Source: Flavobacterium saliperosum
GTDB lineage: Bacteria; Bacteroidota; Bacteroidia; Flavobacteriales; Flavobacteriaceae
Assembly: GCF_900100625.1 (NCBI RefSeq)
Contig: NZ_FMTY01000001.1
Location: 310,001-374,000, forward strand
Direction of reading: 5' to 3'
DNA length: 64,000 bases
In this document: one piece after another, positions 22,678 through 32,107 of the stretch
Layout of the letters: each line of letters starts with the position of its first letter
How positions within the stretch are numbered: position 1 is the first letter of the stretch
Translations under genes and position numbers: made by a program
The notes under the pieces: generated by a model
What the model saw: the letters and a program-made list of their open reading frames with translations, nothing else
Told to the model about the DNA's origin: nothing
Database searches by the model: none

Positions 22678-24585
22678 TTACAAAGCATCAATTTCGCCCT
22701 GTACTTTTTCCCAATCTTCCAACAACAGATCCAACTCATTTTTTTTCTTTTCGTAGGCCGCAAAAAACTTCGCGTCTTCGATGTGTTTGTCGTAATTCGA
22801 TGCCAACGCTTTGTCGTCGTTTTGAATGTCTTTTTCCAGTTGCTGAATCTGGCTTTCAATTTTACTCAGACGGTTTTGCAGCGATTTGTTCTTTTTTTGC
22901 TCTTCGTAGGAAAGCGATCTATTCTCTTTTGGCGTTTCTTTTTTCTCGACATCCTTCTTTTCCACTTCACGCATGTTTTCCAGTTTGCGTTGTTCTAAGA
23001 AGAAATTGATATCACCCAAATATTCTTTTATTTTCTGGTCTTTGAATTCGTAAACGATGTTCGACATGCCCTGAAGGAAATCACGGTCGTGAGACACCAG
23101 CAACAACGTTCCTTCGTATTGCTGTAAAGCGGCTTTTAAGACGTTTTTAGACTTGATATCCAAGTGATTGGTTGGCTCGTCCATTACCAACACATTTATG
23201 GGCTGTAACAGCAATTTGCACAACGCCAAACGGTTTCGCTCGCCTCCGGAAAGCACTTTCACTTTTTTCTCGACGTCATCCCCACGGAAGAGGAACGATC
23301 CTAACATGTCGCGCACTTTGGAACGGTTGGAATCGGTTGCGGCTTCAATCATGGTTTCCAACAAGGTGATTTCGCCATCCAGATACTCCGCCTGATTCTG
23401 GGCAAAGTACCCTAATTGCACGTTGTGACCTAACTTAATGCTGCCCTCGTATTCGAATTCGTTTACAATGGCTTTCATGAAAGTCGATTTTCCTTGCCCG
23501 TTCTGCCCCACGAAAGCGATTTTGCTGCCGCGTTCCACCAACAGGCTGATGTCTTTTAAAATGGTTTTATCGCCATAAGCTTTGGTTACGTGTTCGGCTT
23601 CCACTACCACTCTTCCGGGTGTAACGGAAACCGGGAACGAGATATTCATTACCGAGTTATCGTCTTCATCGACTTCAATACGCTCCACCTTATCCAGTTT
23701 CTTGATTAAGGATTGCGCCATGGACGCTTTGGAGGCTTTGGCACGGAATTTTTCGATTAGCTTTTCAGTCTCTTCGATTTTCTTGGCCTGATTCTTTTGG
23801 GTTGCCAATTGTTTTTCGCGGATTTCCTGACGTAACACCAGATATTGCGAATACGGTTTGTTGAAATCGTAGGCTTTTCCTAAGGAAATCTCTATGGTTC
23901 TGTTGGTAACATTGTCCAGGAACATCTTATCGTGGGAAACGATTACCACTACGCCGGGGAACGTGCGCAGGAAACCTTCCAGCCAGATGATACTTTCGAT
24001 ATCCAAGTGGTTCGTTGGCTCATCCAGCAGTAATATGTCGTTACTTTGTAATAGTAATTTCGCTAATTCGATACGCATTCTCCAACCTCCCGAAAACGTA
24101 TCCGTCTGATTATTGAACTCTTCCCGTTTGAAACCCAATCCCAAAAGAATTTTTTCGGTTTCACCTACGTAATTGTATCCGCCTAAAATCTCATAATGAT
24201 GCGTAACGTCGCTTAATTGTTCAATTAATTCGGAATAGCTTGCACTTTCATAATCGGTTCTTGTGGCTAACTGATGGTTGATTTCGTCGATTTTCAGTTC
24301 GGCGCGTTTGATTTCTTCGAAAGCCTGATAGGCTTCCTCCAAAACGGTTCTGCCTTTCACAAAATCGATATCCTGACGCAGGAAACCTATTTTCACTTCT
24401 TTCTCTGTGGCGATACTTCCGGAATCCGGAGCGAAATCACGCGACAAAATTTTAAGCATGGTCGATTTTCCGGCACCATTCTTTCCGACAAGACCAACTC
24501 TATCCCCAGCACCCAAACGAAATGTTACCTCTTCAAACAAGTACGTACCACCAAAAGAAACCGATAAATTGTGTATATTAAGCAT
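22678..24585 (-). CDS. ABC-F family ATPase
   Basis: 635 residues. Two ABC cassettes on one chain without transmembrane segments: Walker A GKNGAGKST (about 35) and GQNGQGKST (about 355), signatures FSGGWRMR and LSGGERNR, Walker B LLLDEPTNHLD and LVMDEPTNHLD. A linker with charged helices lies between (EKFRAKASKASMAQSLIKKL), and a C-terminal coiled coil (SLSYEEQKKNKSLQNRLSKI) resembles Uup. ABC-F proteins act on the ribosomal E site during translation; a specific resistance or translation role cannot be assigned. Single gene on the minus strand. Confidence 0.93.
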   Translation of the reverse strand: MLNIHNLSVSFGGTYLFEEVTFRLGAGDRVGLVGKNGAGKSTMLKILSRDFAPDSGSIATEKEVKIGFLRQDIDFVKGRTVLEEAYQAFEEIKRAELKIDEINHQLATRTDYESASYSELIEQLSDVTHHYEILGGYNYVGETEKILLGLGFKREEFNNQTDTFSGGWRMRIELAKLLLQSNDILLLDEPTNHLDIESIIWLEGFLRTFPGVVVIVSHDKMFLDNVTNRTIEISLGKAYDFNKPYSQYLVLRQEIREKQLATQKNQAKKIEETEKLIEKFRAKASKASMAQSLIKKLDKVERIEVDEDDNSVMNISFPVSVTPGRVVVEAEHVTKAYGDKTILKDISLLVERGSKIAFVGQNGQGKSTFMKAIVNEFEYEGSIKLGHNVQLGYFAQNQAEYLDGEITLLETMIEAATDSNRSKVRDMLGSFLFRGDDVEKKVKVLSGGERNRLALCKLLLQPINVLVMDEPTNHLDIKSKNVLKAALQQYEGTLLLVSHDRDFLQGMSNIVYEFKDQKIKEYLGDINFFLEQRKLENMREVEKKDVEKKETPKENRSLSYEEQKKNKSLQNRLSKIESQIQQLEKDIQNDDKALASNYDKHIEDAKFFAAYEKKKNELDLLLEDWEKVQGEIDAL

Positions 24586-24644
24586 AAATGTGACAAATGT
24601 TACATAGGTAAATTCTTAAATGAAGTACCTTTACATAAAAATTT

Positions 24645-25037
24645 ATGCAAATGTTAAAAAAAGGATCCAAACTAAACAGCATTTTAACAGGAAGTTGTCC
24701 TAAATGTCAGGAAGAAAGCATGTATTTGGATAAAAACCCGTACCATTTGTCGAAAACCATTAAAATGCACGACACATGCAGTCATTGTGGCACCCGCTAT
24801 AAAATTGAGCCTTCGTTTTTTTACGGTGCGATGTATGTGAGTTATGGCGTGGGGATTGCTTTTGGCGTTGCGGCTTTTATCATCAGTCATTTGTTTTTGG
24901 GCGCCAACCTGAAAGTTTCCTTTATCGCGATTATCGGCACCCTGATTTTCTTTATGCCGGTAATTATGCGATTGTCCCGAAATATCTGGATTAACATTTT
25001 TGTGCATTACGATAAAGACTGGAAGAATAAAAAGTAA
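24645..25037 (+). CDS. DUF983 membrane protein with zinc ribbon
   Basis: 130 residues. A CPKC (residues 20-23) and CSHCG (about 45-49) pair forms a zinc ribbon, followed by two transmembrane helices (YVSYGVGIAFGVAAFIISH; IAIIGTLIFFMPVIMRL). This is the DUF983 layout. A second ATG at 24651 is possible. Convergent with the FAD oxidoreductase gene: the two stops abut at 25037/25038 with no terminator. Confidence 0.88.
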   Translation: MQMLKKGSKLNSILTGSCPKCQEESMYLDKNPYHLSKTIKMHDTCSHCGTRYKIEPSFFYGAMYVSYGVGIAFGVAAFIISHLFLGANLKVSFIAIIGTLIFFMPVIMRLSRNIWINIFVHYDKDWKNKK

Positions 25038-26087
25038 TTATTTCTTCTTTTTATCGAATCGTTTGATGTCGATCTGGATGTCTAATGGCATTTCCTTCTC
25101 AATATGACCGAATAGATCTTTTGCCAATGAAGGGCCGAGCATTACGCCGCGCGTGCCCAATCCGTTCAAGACATGCAACCGTTTGTGCACCGAATGCGTT
25201 CCCACTAAGGGGCGGCGATCTTTAACGGTAGGACGCACACCGGCGAAATGATTCACAATTTCAAAATCACAATCGATTAACTCTTTCAGGTTTTCGATTA
25301 ATTCCTTTTTCCCTTCCTCGGTGGGCGTGTCGGTTTTATCCTCCCAATTGTAGGTAGCTCCCACTTTAAACAAATCATTTCCTATGGGAAGGATAAATAT
25401 GCTTGATTTCAGAACCACGTCGAGATTTAAATCCGATGCTTTTATAATCAGCAATTCCCCTTTTGTACCATCCAGAGGCAATTCATTGAAATAAGGATTG
25501 TGTTGTAATCCGAAACCTTCCGCAAAGATGATGTGTTTAGCAACAATGTCTTTGTATTTCACCGCATTTTCCAGGAATTGAATTTGAGAATAATCAAAAG
25601 TTTCCTTTAATAACCGCTGTTCAGATTGCAGATAATCGGCATAGGCACTAATAAAAACCGCCGTATCCACGTAACCCGTATGCAGTACTTCACCGAAACC
25701 GAAATCGGAAGCAATGGACTGGTATTGCTTTTGGATAATTCTTGTGGACAGAAATGGGGAAAGATTGGGTTTGTCGGCTGCCTGAAACCAATTGTTCTGT
25801 TCTTCAATGGAAGCGAATTTACGATAGACGGGGATTTTATGGTCGAATATGACTTTCAATCGCGCTTCGATTTGGGCATAAAAAGGGATGCCGTATTCCA
25901 ATTGCTGACTGGCTTGCCACACCTGACTGAAACGTTTTAAAATAACCGGATTATATAATCCGCCGGCCACTTTAGATGAGGAGGAAGAAAAATCTTCCAC
26001 AACGAGAAAAGACTTTCCGTTTTGGAAAGCAGTTTCCGCAAAACAAATTCCGGCGATACCGGACCCAACAATTAAATAGTCTATCAT
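25038..26087 (-). CDS. NAD(P)/FAD-dependent oxidoreductase (DAO fold)
   Basis: The frame opens at 26111, but the terminator at 26101-26129 overlaps that region, and the ATG at 26087 (MIDYLIVGSGIAGICFAETA) puts the dinucleotide-binding GxGxxG at the very start as usual; 349 residues. A VAGGLYNPVILKRF segment near 50, a second glycine-rich site near 300 (HVLNGLGTRGVMLGPSLAKD) and RPTVKDRRPLVG match the D-amino-acid oxidase/ThiO/MnmC-like superfamily. Substrate unknown. It shares no transcript with gldN, which ends beyond the terminator. Confidence 0.85.
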   Translation of the reverse strand: MIDYLIVGSGIAGICFAETAFQNGKSFLVVEDFSSSSSKVAGGLYNPVILKRFSQVWQASQQLEYGIPFYAQIEARLKVIFDHKIPVYRKFASIEEQNNWFQAADKPNLSPFLSTRIIQKQYQSIASDFGFGEVLHTGYVDTAVFISAYADYLQSEQRLLKETFDYSQIQFLENAVKYKDIVAKHIIFAEGFGLQHNPYFNELPLDGTKGELLIIKASDLNLDVVLKSSIFILPIGNDLFKVGATYNWEDKTDTPTEEGKKELIENLKELIDCDFEIVNHFAGVRPTVKDRRPLVGTHSVHKRLHVLNGLGTRGVMLGPSLAKDLFGHIEKEMPLDIQIDIKRFDKKKK

Positions 26088-26100
26088 GGTACAAAAATAA

Positions 26101-26129
26101 AAAACTCTCACCGTAATGGTGAGAGTTTT
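26101..26129. terminator. Bidirectional terminator after gldN
   Basis: Arms AAAACTCTCACC (26101-26112) and GGTGAGAGTTTT (26118-26129), loop GTAAT. It ends the gldKLMN transcript and separates it from the oxidoreductase. Confidence 0.88.
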
Positions 26130-26150
26130 TATATAATTAAAAAGAATTTA

Positions 26151-27065
26151 CTAGTAGTTCCACATATCCTGTTCGAAGTTGCGGATTTTTTCTTTTACAC
26201 GCTCAGATTCCAATAACTGCATCTGAGAGTTTTCTTTCATGTAGTCTTCAATTTTTCTATCTCCGTACACATTCTCCTCTTTATAAATCACGGCACTGAA
26301 ACGACGTGCATTTAACAAGTGGTCGAAGGTAAGCGGCATAGCTGAATTCTTGTCATTGAAAGCTTTGTTTTCATGTAACACATCACGAATCGAAGGGAAA
26401 TACACCCAGAACAATTCGATTACATCAGGATTTTCTGCTCCGATGTCTCTCGCTTCCGGAGAAACAGGGCAAATACCCAACATTCTGTATTTCAATTCAC
26501 CTTGTCTTTTATCAAAATACCAGTAACCTTTAATTTTATAACCTGCAATGTCAATACCAGTCAAATCTCTAGTGTCAATGTACTGAGGATCCAAAATCTT
26601 TCTACCTTTCATGTAATCGTCATAATAGGTATTGATTTCGTCACGACCAGCCTGCGTAGTATCCACATACTTGAAGGAAGAAGCCATATCCTTAAGAGTC
26701 TTCTTAGTATTAAAATAATCATCAGTATACACTTCTGTTATTCTTCCCGTTTTAATGCCTTTTATAAGAACATCAAACAAAGAGCGTCTGTCGCTACCAA
26801 TGTTTACAGAATCAATTGGATAATACAAAGGAAAATTCACTCTTTCGTCCAAGTCAATAATTTCCCATGTAGCCTTACCCATAAGGATATCACGATCGTG
26901 AACGTATCCGTAAGGTAGCGGCTTGTCATTATCCGCATTCATTTGCGCAGCAGTCTTCTTCCCGATTTCATCAGGAGTTTTTGCATTCAACAAGTTAGAC
27001 TGTGCGAATGATGTATAGCTTCCCGCTACTGCAAAAATTACTACTAAAAAGTTTCTCAATTTCAT
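26151..27065 (-). CDS. gldN: Gliding motility / T9SS protein GldN
   Basis: 304 residues with a signal peptide (MKLRNFLVVIFAVAGSYTSF). The body has the GldN signature of tyrosine/aspartate-rich motifs (YGYVHDRDILMGKATWEIID; LFDVLIKGIKTGRITEVYTD; YWYFDKRQGELKYRMLGICP; ELFWVYFPSIRDVLHENKAF). GldN forms the periplasmic ring with GldK and is required for protein secretion and gliding. Last gene of the gldKLMN operon, 42 bases after gldM, followed by a bidirectional terminator. Confidence 0.97.
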   Translation of the reverse strand: MKLRNFLVVIFAVAGSYTSFAQSNLLNAKTPDEIGKKTAAQMNADNDKPLPYGYVHDRDILMGKATWEIIDLDERVNFPLYYPIDSVNIGSDRRSLFDVLIKGIKTGRITEVYTDDYFNTKKTLKDMASSFKYVDTTQAGRDEINTYYDDYMKGRKILDPQYIDTRDLTGIDIAGYKIKGYWYFDKRQGELKYRMLGICPVSPEARDIGAENPDVIELFWVYFPSIRDVLHENKAFNDKNSAMPLTFDHLLNARRFSAVIYKEENVYGDRKIEDYMKENSQMQLLESERVKEKIRNFEQDMWNY

Positions 27066-27107
27066 GTTCTAAAATTAAAGTTATCTAAGTTACAAGTACT
27101 TAAATTA

Positions 27108-28673
27108 TTATTGAATTTCGTATACAACCGGTGCTGTTTTACCAGTCATAATGTTAGCAGTTACGCCAATGATTTTTGTTTTAATATCAGAAATTGTAAC
27201 CTGATCACCACGTCCAGCTCTTGCTAAAGCGGCTTTACATTGAGCATTAACTCTGTCTCCATTTACAATTACCGCTGCTTGACCAGGAACTTTAAAAGTA
27301 AACTGAGTTACTTGGAAATTCAAGTCATACAAGAAATCTGGTAATTTAGCAGAAATTTGAGACACTTCCAATCTGGATTTAGCTCCTTTAATAACTCCCA
27401 TCTCACCTCCGATTGCTCCAATTGGCGCAGGAATGTTTTTAATACGGAACGTTTTCTTGTCGGAAACGGCTTTACCGTCAGGTAATTTACCAGTAACACT
27501 TACAGTTACTTCTGTTCCTGAACCAGGGTTTAGATTATAAGTACCCGGCTTAGAAGCTCTTGTTAAACCAGGAGCGGAAGCAGATACTTTGTCATCTGAA
27601 ATACCGGCAAATGAAATTGTCATTGGGTTAGGTAAACCTCTATATACAACATTCATCTTATCAGCAGAAATGTTAGCCGAGTTTGGTCTAGGCACTACTA
27701 CGTAGTTACCTTCAACCGGGATATCAACAGGTTTTCCATCCTCAATGAATGTGAATTTACCAGTAATATCATGCTCACCAACGTTACCTGAACCGAAACT
27801 AAAGTTAACCTGACCGTCTTCTAAAGCAGTACCAAGATTTACGGCAGAACCGTTAATAGTAACCGCAGTTGGTACTGTTGATTTGTCATAACGACCCAAT
27901 ACAACTTTACCTTTAACAGCCTCTCCAGCGAAGAAAGCAGATTTTTCAGTAATTACAATAGCCTTGTAGTTTTTCATCGAAGCTGCTTTTGCAGTCGTGT
28001 TACCAATTAAAGCGTTATAAATATCTTGCTCTGTTTTCTTAATATCACTCTGAATAGCTGATAATTTTGTTAAAGAAGCGATGGCTGGGAACCCCTTGAA
28101 GTGGTAATCTAAATATTTCTTAGTAATACCTTCTCCATCTTTAACATCACCAGTATTGAATTTAGCGTTGATATCATCAACAATAAATTTATACTTAACA
28201 TCATTTCCAACTACAGCAATTAGACCTTTTTTGAATTTATCAAAAGCTCCGATAATTTCATTTCCTTTTGCCGAATAACCGTCTCCGCTAAACCAAGCTT
28301 CGTCAATCTGATCCCCTTTGTCCATTGATTCGTATGGTAATTTACCATTTTCTTCTTTCTCAATGTCTTTAGTGATATCCTTTTTTAAGTTTTCAACATA
28401 GTTGTAAAACTCCTGAACAACAGGTTTAACTTGTTTTGCTTTTTGAAAAGGCTCTCCAAACTGAGCAGAGTTTTCTCCAGCTTTAGACTCTAATTGTCCG
28501 TATAAACTTCCGTTATATTCTTCAGAGAACTTATTAACGCCTTCGAATTTTTCATTCATCAAACCGAAAGCCGATAATACTTCTTTTGACATGTTTAATG
28601 CCAACATAGCGATGAAAACCAAGTACATTAGGTTAATCATCTTTTGTCTAGGACTTAATTTTCCTCCTGCCAT
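27108..28673 (-). CDS. gldM: Gliding motility / T9SS motor protein GldM
   Basis: 521 residues. N-terminal GGKLSPRQKMINLMYLVFIA (one transmembrane helix, residues ~14-33) followed by a long periplasmic part made of repeated beta domains (YVVVPRPNSANISADKMNVV; SVTGKLPDGKAVSDKKTFRI; PAPIGAIGGEMGVIKGAKSR). GldM and GldL form the proton-driven motor that powers T9SS and gliding. In the operon between gldL (44 bases upstream) and gldN. Confidence 0.97.
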   Translation of the reverse strand: MAGGKLSPRQKMINLMYLVFIAMLALNMSKEVLSAFGLMNEKFEGVNKFSEEYNGSLYGQLESKAGENSAQFGEPFQKAKQVKPVVQEFYNYVENLKKDITKDIEKEENGKLPYESMDKGDQIDEAWFSGDGYSAKGNEIIGAFDKFKKGLIAVVGNDVKYKFIVDDINAKFNTGDVKDGEGITKKYLDYHFKGFPAIASLTKLSAIQSDIKKTEQDIYNALIGNTTAKAASMKNYKAIVITEKSAFFAGEAVKGKVVLGRYDKSTVPTAVTINGSAVNLGTALEDGQVNFSFGSGNVGEHDITGKFTFIEDGKPVDIPVEGNYVVVPRPNSANISADKMNVVYRGLPNPMTISFAGISDDKVSASAPGLTRASKPGTYNLNPGSGTEVTVSVTGKLPDGKAVSDKKTFRIKNIPAPIGAIGGEMGVIKGAKSRLEVSQISAKLPDFLYDLNFQVTQFTFKVPGQAAVIVNGDRVNAQCKAALARAGRGDQVTISDIKTKIIGVTANIMTGKTAPVVYEIQ

Positions 28674-28717
28674 TTGTTCTAATTAGTTTTAAAAATTAAT
28701 AATAATAATGAAACTAA

Positions 28718-29350
28718 TTAGCCTCTGTTACTCATTGCAGAAAGCATTCCGCCGTACACATTATTTAATGAAGATAAATTCGCAGTCAATGATTGCATTT
28801 GATCTTTCAATTTCAAGTTGTTTTCAGCAACTTCTTTGTTGATTTCAGCGTTACGAGTAGCGCTTTCCAACTGTACTTTATACATACCGTTTAAAGTTTC
28901 CAATTGTGTAGCAGCCATACCCATTTCTTCTGCATATTTCTTTTGAGAAGCAATTGCATCTACTGTAGGAGAAATACTTTTAGCAGCACCTTCGAAATTT
29001 TTGATACTGTTCCCTAAGCTAGCCATTAACTCACCGTCAATTTTAGCTTCCTTCAACATGTTGTCTAATTTTTGAGATAACAAACCTTGAGCATCAGCCG
29101 GGTTTTCTTTTTTAGCATCTCTTTTTTTAGCCTCACCACCAGCTAATTCAGGATAAACCAAAGACCAATCTAATTCTGTTTCAGTTTCAAAAGCTGACAA
29201 ACCGAAGATTAAAGCTTCTGTTCCTAAACCAATGATAAGGAAAGTTCCCGCTCCTGGCCAGTGCATGATTTTAAACAATGCTCCGATAATTACTACTGCT
29301 GCCCCCATACCGTAGGCGAAACTCATCACTTTTTTTGGAATTAATGCCAT
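28718..29350 (-). CDS. gldL: Gliding motility / T9SS motor protein GldL
   Basis: 210 residues. Two transmembrane helices at the N-terminus (MSFAYGMGAAVVIIGALFKI; MHWPGAGTFLIIGLGTEALI), the second containing the charged Glu of the motor; then a cytoplasmic helical tail with coiled-coil character (QKKYAEEMGMAATQLETLNG, KEVAENNLKLKDQMQSL). GldL is the inner-membrane half of the GldLM motor. Preceded by gldK (57 bases). Confidence 0.97.
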   Translation of the reverse strand: MALIPKKVMSFAYGMGAAVVIIGALFKIMHWPGAGTFLIIGLGTEALIFGLSAFETETELDWSLVYPELAGGEAKKRDAKKENPADAQGLLSQKLDNMLKEAKIDGELMASLGNSIKNFEGAAKSISPTVDAIASQKKYAEEMGMAATQLETLNGMYKVQLESATRNAEINKEVAENNLKLKDQMQSLTANLSSLNNVYGGMLSAMSNRG

Positions 29351-29407
29351 AATAAATAAATTTTAGTTAGTTAAGTTAATATAAAAAATTGGTTAATTTA
29401 ATAAGGG

Positions 29408-30814
29408 TTATTTTGGTTCTGTTTTAGTATTACTTGTTCCCATGTAATCCTGAACAGTTCTGAATCCGATATATGATCTCGCTGAATCCGCATACTCATA
29501 ATCACGAGTACTCACCTGCAAGAAATAAGCAACATCTTTCCAAGAACCACCACGCGTAACTTTTCTTTGATTCGACAAGTCCGGTACATTAGGGTTCATT
29601 GTAGAAACATATTCGTAAGCTGCAGGATCGTATGAAGAATCCGTCCATTCAGCAACGTTACCAGCCATATTATACAAATGGTATTCATTTGGCTCGTACG
29701 ATTTAGCCTCTACAGTATACAACGCTCCGTCAGCGGCATAATCACCACGATTCGGTTTGAAGTTAGCCAAGAAACATCCTCTGTCATTTTTAGCATAAGG
29801 ACCACCCCATGGATACGTTCCAGACTCAAGACCACCTCTTGCAGAATATTCCCATTCCGCTTCAGTTGGCAAACGGAATGAATTCACCTGATCTCTTCCT
29901 TTTTTCTTTTTGATGTAGGAGTTTTTATTCATTGTTCTCCAAGCACAAAATGCTTTAGCTTGTTTCCAAGAAACCCCAACTACAGGATATTCCCCATAAG
30001 CTTGGTGCCAGAAATAGTCATTATGCATTGGCTCATTGTAAGAATAAGCGAAATCTTTAATCCAAACGGTTGTATCAGGATAAATCTGAATATTCTCCGT
30101 CTTGATGAATTTACTTCTTTTTGTTCTGCTGCTTCCAACCGATTTGTCCTTAGCCGCAGCCTGAATATCCATCCAAGAATAACGGAATTTCAATTTAGAA
30201 ACATCAAATGTTCTTAACCCGTTGTACGATTCAGTTGCAGGCAAATACAAAGAATCCATCACTTCCACATAATGTTCATCCGGGTATTTTTGCTGATCGT
30301 TATGTAACTTTACTTTTCTGTTCAAACGTCTTCCCGCATACGGATCCTCGTCTGTACCTACACTATAATAGTTCTCATACATGTATTTGTCGTAAGCAGA
30401 CATTTTCGCAGGATCCTGATCCTTAAACGCGAAATCACCGATACTTCCAGCTTTTCCACCTGTACCTCCACCTGGCTTTATACCCTGTTCATCAGCAAGT
30501 ATAGCCAATCTTGTTCTGGTAATTGAATCCTTCACCCATTCCACAAACTGACGGTACTCACTATTTGTTATTTCAGTCTCATCCATATAAAATGAACGAA
30601 CGGTAACAGTTTTAGTTGGCGCATCCTGAACATTAGCTAAATCATCGTCTGATTTACCCATAATAAATGCACCTCCAGGGATTAAAGTCATACCATATGG
30701 CTTCTCTGGATGCCATTTTCTTCCTTTAACTCCTACTAGTTCACCTCTGTCGTTTTTGTGACAACTACTAAAGAACAATGAAACAAGTGCTGTAAACGCT
30801 ATGAACTTCTTCAT
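29408..30814 (-). CDS. gldK: Gliding motility lipoprotein GldK
   Basis: 468 residues. Lipoprotein signal with lipobox (FTALVSLFFSSCHKND) followed by an FGE-sulfatase/C-lectin-like domain (MTLIPGGAFIMGKSDDDLAN; YPVVGVSWKQAKAFCAWR; FRLPTEAEWEYSARGG; RGGSWKDVAYFLQVSTRDYE). GldK and GldN make the ring under the outer membrane. First gene of the operon, with a promoter upstream at 30853-30883. Confidence 0.97.
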   Translation of the reverse strand: MKKFIAFTALVSLFFSSCHKNDRGELVGVKGRKWHPEKPYGMTLIPGGAFIMGKSDDDLANVQDAPTKTVTVRSFYMDETEITNSEYRQFVEWVKDSITRTRLAILADEQGIKPGGGTGGKAGSIGDFAFKDQDPAKMSAYDKYMYENYYSVGTDEDPYAGRRLNRKVKLHNDQQKYPDEHYVEVMDSLYLPATESYNGLRTFDVSKLKFRYSWMDIQAAAKDKSVGSSRTKRSKFIKTENIQIYPDTTVWIKDFAYSYNEPMHNDYFWHQAYGEYPVVGVSWKQAKAFCAWRTMNKNSYIKKKKGRDQVNSFRLPTEAEWEYSARGGLESGTYPWGGPYAKNDRGCFLANFKPNRGDYAADGALYTVEAKSYEPNEYHLYNMAGNVAEWTDSSYDPAAYEYVSTMNPNVPDLSNQRKVTRGGSWKDVAYFLQVSTRDYEYADSARSYIGFRTVQDYMGTSNTKTEPK

Positions 30815-30852
30815 ATAAATCTGGGTTAATTATATATACATATTTAAGGGCG

Positions 30853-30883
30853 TAAACCTATTTATTTATTTTCTAAAAAACAA
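30853..30883 (-). promoter_or_regulatory. Likely promoter of gldKLMN
   Basis: On the minus strand TTG (30883-30881), a 20-base spacer and TAGGTTTA (30860-30853), one base off consensus. Confidence 0.55.
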
Positions 30884-30955
30884 TTTTTTTCCTAAAAAAA
30901 ACTTAAAAAAATCAAATTGTTACAAAATACATAGGTTTATCGCTATTTAATCTCA

Positions 30956-32104
30956 TTATATTAAATTTTTCATCTGTGCTTTCCACCATCTTTCAGGAAT
31001 CTCCTGATTGGTAGCGCCCACATAATCATCATAAGTGCATGGTAATAACGTACTTCTTCTTAATTTATTGTTAAGATTCGATAAAAATGGTATTTCTATC
31101 CACCATCTTTCCGTTTTATCACTTTTATAGAAGATCAATTCTTCCTCTTCCAAAGGAACAATGTATTTCAAATAGTCTTCTTTTACCCCAAAAGGATACT
31201 CTTTGGAACGGTAATGGAATCCTTCGATAAAATACCATATTACCTGTGCCGCCAAAACCGATTCCGCCTTGGAATTGTTGTGATTAAAAACCCCAAAAGA
31301 AGTTACTTTATCACTGATTCCCGAATAGCGCGAAAGTACACAAATTTCTTTTCCATTGAATCCGTTGGGAATAAAATTCACAAAATTTCCGGAATCTGAT
31401 GATTTTACCGAATTCAGATCCAAAGACACCAAATCCGCATCACGAAACACCGGTTCTGCAATCGCGGGATTATTACAAACCTCCCCTAAGCGATAAGCGT
31501 CAAAATATAATTTTTCAATCAGATCGATTTCCTCCTGTGAATTGAAATACGTCTGATAACCGATATTGCTGTAATTAAACAAATTATTAGGCTCTTCCAC
31601 AATCATCGATGATAAGAAAGACTCGGCCGGCAATCCGTTTTCTTTGGCGAAATCAAATTTACTGTCCACCGACACCACATTTACCATTTGTTCCAACTGA
31701 TCATACGCACGGTACATCGCATAGGTCAAATCCTGCGAACCGCCAATTACAATCGGAATCACCTTATTCTTTATCAGATGCGCGACCGCATTTTTCAATA
31801 CATAATAGGTGTCTTCCAAGGAGTTTCCGGGTGCGATATTTCCTAAATCAACAATCTGCGCTTCCCAGTTTCCGGGGAACAGACTGTAAAATTCCTGACG
31901 AATATGGGTCAGATCGGTTTCATAATTTCCTTCCCCCAACCCGCGACTTTCCAAAACACCAATGATGGCAATGGATGCTTTTTCGATATTCGGAAAATCG
32001 GTTTCGGAATGAAAAACCACTTTTTTACCCAAAGTCTGACTGCTCAAGCCTTGAACAAACTCAAAAAAATCAGCATCCAGTGGCTGGAAAAAATCAAATA
32101 CCAT
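30956..32104 (-). CDS. Arginase/formimidoylglutamase-fold protein, metal ligands altered
   Basis: 382 residues. The ureohydrolase fold is clear (PIVIGGSQDLTYAMYRAYDQ; VNVVSVDSKFDFAKENGLPA; ADLVSLDLNSVKSSDSGNF). In active members these read GGxH, DAHxD and SxDxDxxD, which bind two Mn2+. Here the GGxH histidine is Gln, DAHxD is DSKFD (His lost), and the second Asp of the last motif is Asn. At least three of six ligands are gone, so it is probably not a ureohydrolase. It lies between topA (3 bases upstream) and gldK, a conserved place in flavobacteria, so it may be a structural or binding protein linked to gliding. Confidence 0.85.
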   Translation of the reverse strand: MVFDFFQPLDADFFEFVQGLSSQTLGKKVVFHSETDFPNIEKASIAIIGVLESRGLGEGNYETDLTHIRQEFYSLFPGNWEAQIVDLGNIAPGNSLEDTYYVLKNAVAHLIKNKVIPIVIGGSQDLTYAMYRAYDQLEQMVNVVSVDSKFDFAKENGLPAESFLSSMIVEEPNNLFNYSNIGYQTYFNSQEEIDLIEKLYFDAYRLGEVCNNPAIAEPVFRDADLVSLDLNSVKSSDSGNFVNFIPNGFNGKEICVLSRYSGISDKVTSFGVFNHNNSKAESVLAAQVIWYFIEGFHYRSKEYPFGVKEDYLKYIVPLEEEELIFYKSDKTERWWIEIPFLSNLNNKLRRSTLLPCTYDDYVGATNQEIPERWWKAQMKNLI

Positions 32105-32107
32105 AAT

